Assembly (NCBI GenBank): GCA_019638615.1
Contig: JAHBTL010000043.1
Location: forward strand, 1 to 63,380
Source of the DNA: Chitinophagaceae bacterium
Lineage (GTDB): Bacteria; Bacteroidota; Bacteroidia; Chitinophagales; Chitinophagaceae
Length of the DNA: 63,380 nt
Direction: 5' to 3'
Shown here piece after piece: positions 7,930-16,961 of the stretch; within the stretch, counting starts at the first letter, position 1; each line of letters starts with the position of its first letter. A model generated the notes under the pieces. It saw nothing but the letters and a program-made list of their open reading frames with translations. It had not been told where the DNA came from and ran no database searches. Position numbers and translations under genes: made by a program.

Positions 7930-8085
7930 ATGACGCTCACTGCCACTCATATCAACTACTACCATGCTTGCAAAAGCAAGCTGTGGCTGTTCTGTAACGG
8001 TATCAACATGGAGCATACCAGTGATGCGGTATATGACGGTAAAATGCTGCACGAGACCAGCTACTTACCATCACCCCGGCTTTGA
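7930..8085 (+). pseudogene. cas4: cas4 remnant (N-terminal ~46 codons)
   Basis: The 51-residue frame reads MTLTATHINYYHACKSKLWL then FCNGINMEHTSDAVYDGKML then HETSY. This is the standard opening of CRISPR-associated Cas4: the first cluster Cys (in the xxCxxKLWLF context) and the MEHTSDxVxxGKxxHETSY helix. Coding similarity stops at about 8066 and a stop follows at 8083. The nuclease motifs and the three C-terminal iron-sulfur Cys of full Cas4 (about 165-200 residues) are missing. No other cas gene or repeat array is present in the window, so this is a relic of a lost CRISPR-Cas locus. Confidence 0.82.
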
Positions 8086-8104
8086 TTTAAGCTGCTATAG
8101 CTGT

Positions 8105-8155
8105 TACCCCTAACTTTTGTTCTATTGACCTGCAAATGTGCATACAGTAAGTTAG
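8105..8155 (+). promoter_or_regulatory. Shared upstream box plus inverted repeat, copy 1
   Basis: TAACTTTTGTTCTATTG (8111-8127) is identical at 9671-9687 and 11328-11344. With six further bases on the left (8105-8110) it is identical to copy 2. TAACTTTTG is close to the Bacteroidota -7 element TAnnTTTG. CTAACTT (8110-8116) is mirrored by AAGTTAG (8149-8155), exactly as in copy 2 with the same 39-base offset. The first ATG of the lipoprotein follows at 8173. Confidence 0.65.
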
Positions 8156-8172
8156 CAGGCAAATGGTATAAT

Positions 8173-9621
8173 ATGTACAAGTTTATCAGCATTGCTTTTT
8201 TCATCCTGTTTTTAATGCCGGGCTGTAAAAAGGCTAATATAGATACCGAAGATTTGCCCCCCGTTAATGAAACGCCGGCCATTACTGAAACGGGAACGCC
8301 TGCAGGAGCCGCAATCGTTAAGGAAATCGGTGCTGGTGGCGGGAAATTGAGCTCTGCTGATGGCAAAATTGATGTAATAATACCATCCGGCGCAGTTAAC
8401 GTCAATACGCAGTTCAGCATACAGCCCATTACAAATGAATGCCCTAATGGAAGAAATGCGTTCAGGCTCATGCCTTCAGGAATGGTGTTTGCCATGCCTG
8501 TTACCATTATATTTCATTATACCGATAAAGATATTGAAGGCAGTTTACCTGAGCTGCTGGCAGTTGCTTACCAGGACATCAATCAAATCTGGTACCGTAT
8601 TCCTTCAGCCGATATCGACACCATTGCAAAAACCATCTCCGTAAAAGCAAAACATTTTACCGACTGGTCAGACCTGGAAGGGTTAAAACTGAAAGCATCT
8701 TCTGAAGGTAAAGAAACAGGTGAAGTAAAAATAAGCAAGCAACTGCTACTGGAAGTATCCGGCACCAATGATGCCAAACCTTTACCACCGGCTCCGGATA
8801 ATCCTTCGCCCGAGGATGACGAGCTTCCGCCATTACCTCTTCCATCACCCAAAAAGCCTGAATGGTATGTTAACAGGTATAAAAAAGGCAATGCCACGGT
8901 AGGTACTGTTTCTCCTGCACCCGACGATTTAGGGACTTATTTTAAATACATGGCTATATATACTGCCCCTGATAAAGTACCCTCTCCTTCAACCGTTACA
9001 GTAAATGCAGAACTTACAGGGCTTAACTGGAAAGCCAAGGTACACGGACGTATGATCAGGTTTGAAAAAGTTATATTAAGCAAACCAATAAATATCATCG
9101 GGAATGAATATGATTATACGGTGGAGATAGCATATAACGATAATAATATAACCGGTTATACAGGGCAGCTATATACGGATAAGGCGAGCTTTAATATGCA
9201 TGTAAAATTAGAAGACGAGAATGCAGTAGTTGCTCTTTCAGAAATAAAGAACTATGACGCTTCTGTAACTCCCGAAGTAAAAACATATAATCTCCCGGGA
9301 TCTTCTATTACATTCACATGGCTTCATGGCGGGGGAATATCTAATGCAGGATTTATGAATATAACGGGAACCCAGGTTTCTCATTATTCCGAAAGTGACA
9401 CCCTGTTAAATCTTGCGCTGTTGCATAAGGACCCCATAAATGTAAAATTTGAATATAAATCCGTAGTTGGTGGCGGTTCACAAACAGGAATTATTGGCGG
9501 AGAACCTATGTCTAACGGAATCCCGGGCGATATACTCATGAAAGTAGTAAACAGGGAACAAATATTCAGGCAGGAAAACGGCATGGGTATATTTATTAAG
9601 ATCACACCGGTAAAGAAATAA
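8173..9621 (+). CDS. ZU5-domain lipoprotein (paralogue 1)
   Basis: I choose the ATG at 8173 because it gives a clean lipoprotein signal (MYKFISIAFFILFLMPGC, Cys18); the frame is open further upstream, but that part runs into the regulatory leader. The 482-residue product has an N-terminal ZU5-like domain at about residues 50-180, with the motifs GGKLSSADGKIDVIIPSGAV, FSIQPIT and AKHFTDWSDL. A Pro/Asp/Glu-rich linker (about residues 200-235, PLPPAPDNPSPEDDELPPLP) follows, then a C-terminal beta-rich region I do not recognise. ZU5 domains mediate protein contacts. It is probably anchored at the cell surface. The next gene is a paralogue, conserved through the linker and diverged after it. Confidence 0.85.
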   Translation: MYKFISIAFFILFLMPGCKKANIDTEDLPPVNETPAITETGTPAGAAIVKEIGAGGGKLSSADGKIDVIIPSGAVNVNTQFSIQPITNECPNGRNAFRLMPSGMVFAMPVTIIFHYTDKDIEGSLPELLAVAYQDINQIWYRIPSADIDTIAKTISVKAKHFTDWSDLEGLKLKASSEGKETGEVKISKQLLLEVSGTNDAKPLPPAPDNPSPEDDELPPLPLPSPKKPEWYVNRYKKGNATVGTVSPAPDDLGTYFKYMAIYTAPDKVPSPSTVTVNAELTGLNWKAKVHGRMIRFEKVILSKPINIIGNEYDYTVEIAYNDNNITGYTGQLYTDKASFNMHVKLEDENAVVALSEIKNYDASVTPEVKTYNLPGSSITFTWLHGGGISNAGFMNITGTQVSHYSESDTLLNLALLHKDPINVKFEYKSVVGGGSQTGIIGGEPMSNGIPGDILMKVVNREQIFRQENGMGIFIKITPVKK

Positions 9622-9664
9622 ATCTTAACCAACAGTTTCATACGATGCTCCATGATGTAGCTAC

Positions 9665-9715
9665 TACCCCTAACTTTTGTTCTATTGTTTCTGGTTTTTA
9701 CACAACGTAAGTTAG
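9665..9715 (+). promoter_or_regulatory. Shared upstream box plus inverted repeat, copy 2
   Basis: The 17-base box TAACTTTTGTTCTATTG lies at 9671-9687, preceded by the same TACCCC as copy 1. The inverted repeat CTAACTT (9670-9676) and AAGTTAG (9709-9715) has the same spacing as copy 1, although the bases in between differ. The lipoprotein ATG follows at 9737. Confidence 0.65.
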
Positions 9716-9736
9716 CTGCTTAAAATAATTACGGGT

Positions 9737-11149
9737 ATGAAAAGAGGAATATGTTTTTGTATCATTCTAATACTTGCGTCAGCAGCGTGTAAAAAAATCC
9801 CTTCGGAACAAATTAACAATTACCAGCCGGCCATTACACCGGTAGGTACACCTGACGGTGATGCTGTAACCAAAGAAATTGGCACAGCGGGAGGCAGTAT
9901 CAGTTCCGCAGATGGCAAAATTGATGTAACAATACCCTCCGGGGCTGTTACCGTCAATACGCAATTCAGCATACAGCCCATTACCAGTAATTGCCCGGGC
10001 GGATTGAATGCTTACCGGTTGCTGCCTTCAGGAATAACATTCCCCAATCCTGTTACCATCAGTTTTAAGTATACCGATGAAGAAACAGACGGCAGCCTGC
10101 CTGAATTATTGGGCATTGCTTTCCAGGATAAAAGCGGTATATGGTATCGCATCCCGTCGGCGAATATTGATACGGTGGCAAAAACCATTTCAGTAAAAGC
10201 GAAACACTTTACCGACTGGTCCAAATTATCCAGGCTGGCAATTATGCCGCGGGGTAATTTGTCGGTGAAAATAAAAAAATCACTGGATTTAAATGTTGTC
10301 GGAGCGCCGGATGCAGGCACATCGGTAAAACCTGATAATCCTACTCCCGGTGAAGACGATCTGCCGCCCCTGCCTCCCCCAACGCCTTTTAATACAGAAT
10401 GGTATGTAAACAAAGAAAAGGGCGGAAATGGGACCATTGGAACCATTCTTAACGGAAGTACAACCACAACAACCTATACCGCGCCGGAAAAAATTCCTTC
10501 TCCTTCCGTTGTTGCCGCACAGGCACAGCTTACCGGTTTTACCTGGAAGGCGAAGATAATGGGTCAGGAAATGGTCTTTAATAAAGTAGTGTTGCCGAAG
10601 CGGATCAAAATAACCGGGGAGGAAAAAAAGTTTGCTGTTACGTTGAGATACATAAAGGACACATCCGTTGGTATTCCCGGTCTCAGGTATGTGGATAGCG
10701 TGAGCATGATAATACACGTATCGCCTGACGCAAAACCAGACAGCGTTGTATTCGCCACCGATATTGAAAACCATGCTCCCGGATCCCTCCCCGACCCTTT
10801 TTTATATAAAGGTTGTTTTCTTCATGAATTTATTCCTGAAACCTATGGAACGATCCACTTCACATCCGGGAAAGGAAGGGTTTTCAGGGAATCGCTGGGC
10901 AGCGGGGCTTATAATGATATGGTGGAGGTTGACATGGCAAACGATCATACCGCCGCGCCAAGATGGAGAATAACCAATGGCTGCAACCCCGGGGGGCCGC
11001 TCACCTATATTCGCGGCGGAGATCTTAATGGCTCACCTATTAAATATCCTGATGGAGTGTTGAAATTTTATTTTCCGTTGACCCAGTCAACCATTCAAAC
11101 ACATCAAAGTTATCACCCTTATATAAGCTATACTGTTCAGCCATTATAA
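9737..11149 (+). CDS. ZU5-domain lipoprotein (paralogue 2)
   Basis: The 470-residue product starts MKRGICFCIILILASAAC, a lipoprotein signal ending at Cys18. Residues of about 35-165 repeat the ZU5-like domain of the preceding gene almost motif for motif (SSADGKIDVTIPSGAV, TQFSIQPIT, WYRIPSANIDT, VKAKHFTDWS). The acidic Pro-rich linker (KPDNPTPGEDDLPPLPPPTP) and the EWYVN that follows are also kept. The C-terminal half is diverged and of unknown function. This looks like a tandem duplication that included the upstream regulatory leader. Both products are probably displayed on the outer surface. Confidence 0.85.
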   Translation: MKRGICFCIILILASAACKKIPSEQINNYQPAITPVGTPDGDAVTKEIGTAGGSISSADGKIDVTIPSGAVTVNTQFSIQPITSNCPGGLNAYRLLPSGITFPNPVTISFKYTDEETDGSLPELLGIAFQDKSGIWYRIPSANIDTVAKTISVKAKHFTDWSKLSRLAIMPRGNLSVKIKKSLDLNVVGAPDAGTSVKPDNPTPGEDDLPPLPPPTPFNTEWYVNKEKGGNGTIGTILNGSTTTTTYTAPEKIPSPSVVAAQAQLTGFTWKAKIMGQEMVFNKVVLPKRIKITGEEKKFAVTLRYIKDTSVGIPGLRYVDSVSMIIHVSPDAKPDSVVFATDIENHAPGSLPDPFLYKGCFLHEFIPETYGTIHFTSGKGRVFRESLGSGAYNDMVEVDMANDHTAAPRWRITNGCNPGGPLTYIRGGDLNGSPIKYPDGVLKFYFPLTQSTIQTHQSYHPYISYTVQPL

Positions 11150-11204
11150 GCGCGTTAAAGGAAATCTCCGCGCACAATTATGTCTTTTAATGGCAATATT
11201 TCAT

Positions 11205-11310
11205 TCAATGTCGTTTCCTTAACATTTCTGTGTAGTTGCGGGTGTTTTCACCCGCAACGGCGACCGCCGATGTTGGTGTTTTCACCAACATCTTAAGGAA
11301 ACGACATTGA
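11205..11310. mobile_element. MITE-like element with 18-bp terminal inverted repeats
   Basis: The ends are perfect inverted repeats: TCAATGTCGTTTCCTTAA (11205-11222) and its reverse complement (11293-11310). They are flanked by a 10-base direct repeat, ATATTTCATT, at 11196-11205 and 11310-11319, as expected for a target-site duplication. Inside are two perfect 10-bp hairpins with TTTT loops: stem GTTGCGGGTG at 11235-11258 and stem GATGTTGGTG at 11269-11292. No protein is encoded. This is a miniature inverted-repeat element, or a strong bidirectional terminator derived from one, inserted between copies 2 and 3 of the shared-box genes. Confidence 0.8.
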
Positions 11311-11327
11311 TATTTCATTAGCACATA

Positions 11328-11344
11328 TAACTTTTGTTCTATTG
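11328..11344 (+). promoter_or_regulatory. Shared upstream box, copy 3
   Basis: TAACTTTTGTTCTATTG is identical to the boxes at 8111 and 9671. The accompanying AAGTTAG arm is absent here. The distance to the chosen ATG (11394) is 49 bases, the same as at copy 2 (49) and near copy 1 (45). Confidence 0.55.
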
Positions 11345-11393
11345 CCAAAGCTGCCAGGGCTATATACATTTAACGGGATCAAAGCCTGTAGTC

Positions 11394-13880
11394 ATGAAAA
11401 GAATATTTACATTGATAAGTTTCCTGGTCTTTTGCTATAACAGTAATGCCCAGGTGCAGGGCTCCTCGTTAGTAAATATACAGGGATGCGGAGGCGCAAC
11501 GCTGATAGGCACTCTCTTTTGGGGAACGGGCAATACGAATCCCGCAACGCTTTATTACGAAAAACAAGTGGGCACCAACTGGGTTCTGGTTACTTCGCAG
11601 GTTTGGGTAAGCGGCAATAACTATATCATCATCACACCCAGCGATATTAACACTGCCACGCTTTACAGGCTAAGGGTAAGAGACGAGGTAAGTACACAGG
11701 AGTTTATTTCTGCCGGCGTTACAGTCAACCCCGCTACATGGAATGCAACGTTGCCGTTTGGTAGTTCCGTAAGCGGATATACTGCATGGGGCAATGCATG
11801 CGGTTCGGGAGATGATTATTTATATGTTCAACCCCACACTTTACCCGGTGGCCGTCCTCCCTATAGAATTGAGTATAAAAAAACAACTGATGCAGACTAT
11901 ACGGTTGCTGCCGCAGAAGCACTAGGGGCTGATATCAATAATATTCTGCCCAATACCAATTATATGGTAAGGGTGACGGATTTTTGTGGCAGGGTGGCCA
12001 CATCAGGCGGCTTCAGGTTAAGAATAGAAGCTTCTCCTTTCATCACAGAACCAACCACCTGCAATAACGGCTTGATCCGCCTGTACACTTCAGGCAGCAT
12101 CGCCACGCTGGGAACGCCTCCTTTCACTTATGGCATCGGTAAGCATACCGATACAATGACGACCATTCGCCCGGCTTTGGTTTTCGGCACCAATGCCACT
12201 TTTTCCGGACTCGGGCCCGGTGATTATGATCTGCAGGTTAAAGACGCCTGCGGTATCTTGTCAGATATTATGTTTGTGCGCCTCGGCGGGGGATTGCCGA
12301 GAATATCTGTAATATATACAAACCCGGCTGCAGACTCCTGTTCCTATACTGCAGTCGTTACAAGGTTTACCGGAACTTACCCGCTCCGATATGGAATATT
12401 AGCCCCCGGGCAAACACAATACACTTACCAGGATGACAGTGTGTTCAATGGTCTTACAACGCCGGGCATTTATTACTTTAAAATAAAAGATCAGTGTGGG
12501 GACAGCAGTGTACCCCAGGCTATTCCCTTGTCGTTTGCACCCCCTGTTATTAATTCAGTGAGCGTTTTGCCGGGCCAGCCTTCGTGCAGCAAAAATTTTG
12601 TGATAAACACCGGAACAAAGTTGAAACCTTATCAATACGGTATCAGGCCAAAAAATACAGGAAGTTTTGTATACCAGCTTTCAGACACATTTCGTAATAT
12701 ACCACAGGGTTTATATGATTTAAGTGTAATGGACAGGTGCGGGCGGATATCCAATACTTTCGAGCTGGATATTAGGGACGCATCCTGCACGGTAAGAACA
12801 ATACCCGGAGATTTTGAAGTTGCCAATGCACAGGGTTGCAGCAATATGACCGGTAATGCCTGGATTGATGCAAAAGATGACAATGGCAATATTGTTTTTT
12901 CCATCAATCCACAGGGCAATGATCTGCAACAGGTATGCTGGGGTGTAAGGATCACAGACGGGATGGGAAGCAGTTTGCGCAGCACCGTTATCAACGGCTC
13001 AACAGTGTCATTCCTCGACCGGAATTTTTATATAGAGCCCAACCCGGCACCAACCCTCGCGCAACCTGTTTTGCTCAGGCTGTATTTCACCAATACCGAA
13101 TTGAGCAATATGCTTTGGTATTTACAGAATAATGGTTATCCGGCAGCTTCATTGGCCGATTTAAAGATCCTGAAGAAAAAGGGAAGCGCAGGCTCACCCG
13201 TTGACCTTGAAGTTACCAATGAAAATATTACACCTACCAGTCAACTGACCAGTATAGTGCCAACCATCGCGCCATTCGGTACAAACGACTGGTATATGGA
13301 ATTCAGCATCAGCAGCTTTTCGGAACTGATGACCTATATGGGCAACCTCAGCATACTTCCGCTCCGCTTTATTTCTTTTACTGCGAATAATCATGGCGAA
13401 GCAGTTACGCTGCAATGGAAAACCAGCAATGAAATCAATACCAAAAGCTTTGATGTGGAATGGAGCAAAGACGCGGTCACTTTTGTGAAGATCGGCTCTG
13501 TAGCTTCCGGGAATACCCCCGGAGAGCACAGCTATTCTTTTGAACATCGCCCGCCTGCAGGAGGAAGCAATTACTATCGTTTAAAACAATCAGATATCGA
13601 TGGAAAATTTGTTTACAGCGCAGTGGTTAAGATAAGCGTGGCTGGTAACAACGGAATAAAAGTGTATCCTAACCCTACACGTAATGACATGCAAATTGTA
13701 TTGAAGAACAGCAACGAAAAGATCAGGCAGATACAGCTAACAGATGCAACGGGAAAGCAATTATCGGTAAAGCAGCGCCAGGCAAACCATATTTCTCTTT
13801 CTTTCTTACCGCCGGGTATTTACTGGTTAAAAATCATGACAGATGCAGACGTATACATCCTTAAGATCAGCAGGCTGTAA
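11394..13880 (+). CDS. Large surface protein with T9SS type A sorting domain
   Basis: The preferred ATG at 11394 gives MKRIFTLISFLVFCYNSNAQ, a typical signal peptide with cleavage after NAQ; the longer frame would start inside the regulatory box. The 828-residue product is beta-rich, with several repeated units of about 100 residues that each have YGI and FxGLxPGxYDLxVKDxCG-like endings (SprB-like or adhesin-like). Near the C-terminus is an FnIII-like segment (LQWKTSNEINTKSFDVEWS, NYYRLKQSDIDGKFVYS). The last ~70 residues are the type IX sorting domain, with VYPNPT, LPPGIYWLKI and a basic end. It should be exported to or beyond the outer surface. Its role may be adhesion, inferred from the architecture. 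Confidence 0.85.
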   Translation: MKRIFTLISFLVFCYNSNAQVQGSSLVNIQGCGGATLIGTLFWGTGNTNPATLYYEKQVGTNWVLVTSQVWVSGNNYIIITPSDINTATLYRLRVRDEVSTQEFISAGVTVNPATWNATLPFGSSVSGYTAWGNACGSGDDYLYVQPHTLPGGRPPYRIEYKKTTDADYTVAAAEALGADINNILPNTNYMVRVTDFCGRVATSGGFRLRIEASPFITEPTTCNNGLIRLYTSGSIATLGTPPFTYGIGKHTDTMTTIRPALVFGTNATFSGLGPGDYDLQVKDACGILSDIMFVRLGGGLPRISVIYTNPAADSCSYTAVVTRFTGTYPLRYGILAPGQTQYTYQDDSVFNGLTTPGIYYFKIKDQCGDSSVPQAIPLSFAPPVINSVSVLPGQPSCSKNFVINTGTKLKPYQYGIRPKNTGSFVYQLSDTFRNIPQGLYDLSVMDRCGRISNTFELDIRDASCTVRTIPGDFEVANAQGCSNMTGNAWIDAKDDNGNIVFSINPQGNDLQQVCWGVRITDGMGSSLRSTVINGSTVSFLDRNFYIEPNPAPTLAQPVLLRLYFTNTELSNMLWYLQNNGYPAASLADLKILKKKGSAGSPVDLEVTNENITPTSQLTSIVPTIAPFGTNDWYMEFSISSFSELMTYMGNLSILPLRFISFTANNHGEAVTLQWKTSNEINTKSFDVEWSKDAVTFVKIGSVASGNTPGEHSYSFEHRPPAGGSNYYRLKQSDIDGKFVYSAVVKISVAGNNGIKVYPNPTRNDMQIVLKNSNEKIRQIQLTDATGKQLSVKQRQANHISLSFLPPGIYWLKIMTDADVYILKISRL

Positions 13881-13919
13881 AAGCGGGTTATTATTGCAAT
13901 TTAAGCATTACATTTAAGG

Positions 13920-16913
13920 ATGCGTTACCACTGCTGCATACTGCTTGTATTGTACGCTACGGCGGCGTTCAGCCAGGATTACCGTATTCAGCATTGGGGA
14001 GTGGAAGACGGGCTTTCGCAGGGCATCAATCAAAAAATACTAAAAGATAAAAGAGGATTTTTGTGGATCACTTCCTATGAAGGGCTCAACCGTTTTGACG
14101 GGAAAAATTTCAAAAATTTTTATTCCTTTCCTGAAAAAAGAAATGCAATAAGAGGTGCCGAAACAACCGGGCTGGTGGAAGACTCGCTGCATAATATCTG
14201 GATAGGCTCCGGAGAGGGACTCAGCAGGTATGATCCTGTTGCAGATTCAACCATTTTTTTTCTGCCTGAAGGAAAAAATTCTTTACAGCATTATTTTATA
14301 CCGCTGGCCGCTACTGCCGGTGAAGTGATCTGCTACGATATCGGCGGGCAATTAACCGCTTTCAGCATCCGCAACCTGAAAAAAAAAGTGATCTGCAATA
14401 ATATTTCCTGGCACGATGATTATTTATCCGCTATTCATAACTGGCTTGATAAGAAAAGAAATATTTTATGGATGCCTGCGGAGAAGGGTCTTTTAAAGAT
14501 CGATCTGAATACGGGTGATACTGCCACCTGGTTTGCCACGCAAAAAATAAATACTGTTATATACGACGACCAAAAGCAACTGATGATCATCGGAACAAAT
14601 GACGGCTATATGGAATGGAACATGAGGGAAGCAAACCATATTCGCCATATAAAAGAGTTAAACGCCCAACCTTTACAGAAAGTCACTTCTCTTGCAACAG
14701 ACATTTACCGCAATATGTGGGTGGGTACTGAAGAACACGGAATCTTCATGGTATCTGGCGATGGAAGCGTTTTGCGGTTCAATAAAAACAATGACCACCA
14801 AAGCTCCATCAACGACAATAAGATCAATACAATTTATTGTGATAACGATGGAACGGTTTGGGCAGGCATTGCTACAAACGGAATTGACCAGTTGATACCA
14901 GGCAACAGGTTTGAACATTTCCGGGAAAACTCCTTAAAAAATAACCTTACCAGTAACATAGTGCGTTGCTTTTTTGAAGATGAGAAAAAGCAGATATGGA
15001 TCGCCACCCAGGGAGGGGGGATAAATATATTTAATCCGGAGCAGAAAGCATTCTCATCCATTACACAAAAAAATGTTCCTGGTCTGCCTTTTGACTTTAT
15101 ACGCTTCATGGTGAAAGAAAACAATTACGCGCTGGTCGGAACAGAAAAAGGGATGTGCAGGCTGAACAGGCAGACTTTTGCTGCACACAAGATTCATTTT
15201 GCCGGAAACAAAAGTCAATCCATCTACGATCCCTATATTGAACAGATCATTGATTTTACAAATGACAGTTGGCTCATCGCAACAAAGTCTCACGGATTAT
15301 TTGAATTAAAAAAGAAAGCTGACACTGCCCGGCAACTGGATTTTCCCGGCAATAAGCATGTTTTTTATATTGCCTTTATAAATAATTTACTGTTTGTATC
15401 ATTGTGGGAGGGCAGTCAAAAAATTTTCGAAATAAAAAATGGCAATTGGGTTGACCTGAAAAAAGACATTCAATCCTCTCTTATCACCTATGTTTTATAC
15501 GATCAGCATAAAAAAAGATACTGGATCGGGACGCTGAAAGGGCTGCTTGAAGCCGACGCTGATTTAAGTGTTATTCACCACTATACCACAGATGACGGAT
15601 TAAGCAACAATTATGTATATGCGCTTTTGCAGGACGAATCCGGGATGATCTGGATAAGCACCAATAAAGGACTCTCCATGCTTAATCCTGCGACAGGCGT
15701 ATTCAATGTATTCACTCCTTCAGATGGGTTACAGGGATATGAATACAACGCGAAAGCATGTTTGCTTTCATCAGATAATAAATTGTATTTTGGGGGTGTA
15801 AACGGCTTCAATGTAATAAAGCCGGCAGCTATAACGCCCTTTTCTGCTGCTCCTTCGTTTTATATTAAAGAGCTGCTGGTTAATAATATTTTATTGCCTG
15901 GCGACAGGAACATCAGCTATATTTCAACAATACAATTGCCCTACACCGGCAATAATATAACCATACAATCAGGCGTAATAGATTTTATTGAAAAAGAAAA
16001 AAGTAAAATTTACTACCAGTTAAAAGGCATTGATACAGGCTGGCAAACTGCAGAAAGGGATTTTGTAATAAATTATTCAGGGCTGCCGCCGGGCAGTTAT
16101 ACGTTTAATGCAACCGCTTCTGCGGCAGATGGCAATAAAACCAATTCGTTTACAACATTACAAATTCAAATCAATAAGCCCTGGTGGCAAACATGGTGGT
16201 TCAGGTCAATCGTGGGTATCATATTGCTTGCTGTAGCGGGAACTATTATACATGCTTATTATTCCGGGAAGTGGGAAAAGCAAAAAGCATTACTGGAAAA
16301 GCAGTCTGCTATTGAACAGGAAAGAAACAGGATCGCTACAGACATGCATGATGACCTGGGAGCCGGACTGTCGAGGATCAGGTTTTTAAGTGAAACGATC
16401 GGGTTAAAAAAAGAAATGCAGGAGCCAATTGAAGAGGAGCTGGGCAAAATGCAGTGGTACGCGCATGAAATGATTGATAAAATGGGAGAGATTGTATGGG
16501 CATTGAATCAAAAGAACGATACACTGCCGGACCTGATCACCTATACAAGGGCCTATGCCGTTGAATATTTATCGCAAAGCAATATTCAATGTATCATGTC
16601 GGTTCCCGGTAAAATACCTGAAGCCGGGTTGAGCGGAGAATACAGGCGTAATGTTTTTCTTGCAGTTAAAGAAGCATTGCACAACATCGTTAAGCATGCC
16701 CATGCAACCCAGGTAAAGATGCATATAACCTGCGAAGACCTTTTAAATATAATTATCCATGATAACGGGGTGGGCTTTAATGAAACGGCACTTAAAAAAG
16801 CAGGGAACGGTCTTCACAATATGCGCAAACGTATTTCAGATATAAAAGGCGAAATGCACATCAATACAAATAATGGAACCCGGGTACAGTTTAAGATACC
16901 TTTTCCTGTATAA
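13920..16913 (+). CDS. Periplasmic-propeller sensor histidine kinase (HisKA_3 type)
   Basis: The 997-residue protein starts with a signal peptide (CILLVLYATAAFSQ). It continues with about 700 residues of two-component-regulator propeller repeats (GLSQGINQKIL, DKRGFLWITSYEGLNRFDG, DDGLSNNYVYALLQD), which form two periplasmic beta-propellers. A Y_Y_Y domain (about 650-740) comes next, then one membrane helix (WWFRSIVGIILLAVAGTII). The cytoplasmic part is a HisKA_3 dimerisation domain with the phospho-acceptor His810 in DMHDDLGAGLSRIR, and a HATPase with KEALHNIVKHAHAT, DNGVGF and GNGLHNM. There is no receiver domain, so it is not a one-protein hybrid; it should phosphorylate the LuxR-type regulator encoded 48 bp downstream. 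The ligand is unknown. Confidence 0.93.
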   Translation: MRYHCCILLVLYATAAFSQDYRIQHWGVEDGLSQGINQKILKDKRGFLWITSYEGLNRFDGKNFKNFYSFPEKRNAIRGAETTGLVEDSLHNIWIGSGEGLSRYDPVADSTIFFLPEGKNSLQHYFIPLAATAGEVICYDIGGQLTAFSIRNLKKKVICNNISWHDDYLSAIHNWLDKKRNILWMPAEKGLLKIDLNTGDTATWFATQKINTVIYDDQKQLMIIGTNDGYMEWNMREANHIRHIKELNAQPLQKVTSLATDIYRNMWVGTEEHGIFMVSGDGSVLRFNKNNDHQSSINDNKINTIYCDNDGTVWAGIATNGIDQLIPGNRFEHFRENSLKNNLTSNIVRCFFEDEKKQIWIATQGGGINIFNPEQKAFSSITQKNVPGLPFDFIRFMVKENNYALVGTEKGMCRLNRQTFAAHKIHFAGNKSQSIYDPYIEQIIDFTNDSWLIATKSHGLFELKKKADTARQLDFPGNKHVFYIAFINNLLFVSLWEGSQKIFEIKNGNWVDLKKDIQSSLITYVLYDQHKKRYWIGTLKGLLEADADLSVIHHYTTDDGLSNNYVYALLQDESGMIWISTNKGLSMLNPATGVFNVFTPSDGLQGYEYNAKACLLSSDNKLYFGGVNGFNVIKPAAITPFSAAPSFYIKELLVNNILLPGDRNISYISTIQLPYTGNNITIQSGVIDFIEKEKSKIYYQLKGIDTGWQTAERDFVINYSGLPPGSYTFNATASAADGNKTNSFTTLQIQINKPWWQTWWFRSIVGIILLAVAGTIIHAYYSGKWEKQKALLEKQSAIEQERNRIATDMHDDLGAGLSRIRFLSETIGLKKEMQEPIEEELGKMQWYAHEMIDKMGEIVWALNQKNDTLPDLITYTRAYAVEYLSQSNIQCIMSVPGKIPEAGLSGEYRRNVFLAVKEALHNIVKHAHATQVKMHITCEDLLNIIIHDNGVGFNETALKKAGNGLHNMRKRISDIKGEMHINTNNGTRVQFKIPFPV

Positions 16914-16926
16914 CCAATGTTCTATT
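16911..16926 (+). promoter_or_regulatory. Degenerate copy of the shared box before the response regulator gene
   Basis: TAACCAATGTTCTATT matches TAACTTTTGTTCTATT at 13 of 16 positions. It overlaps the kinase stop codon and lies 35 bases before the regulator ATG. It may be coincidence or an autoregulatory site. Confidence 0.3.
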
Positions 16927-16961
16927 TTACATGATACCGGTAATGTTTAACTTGAACACTT

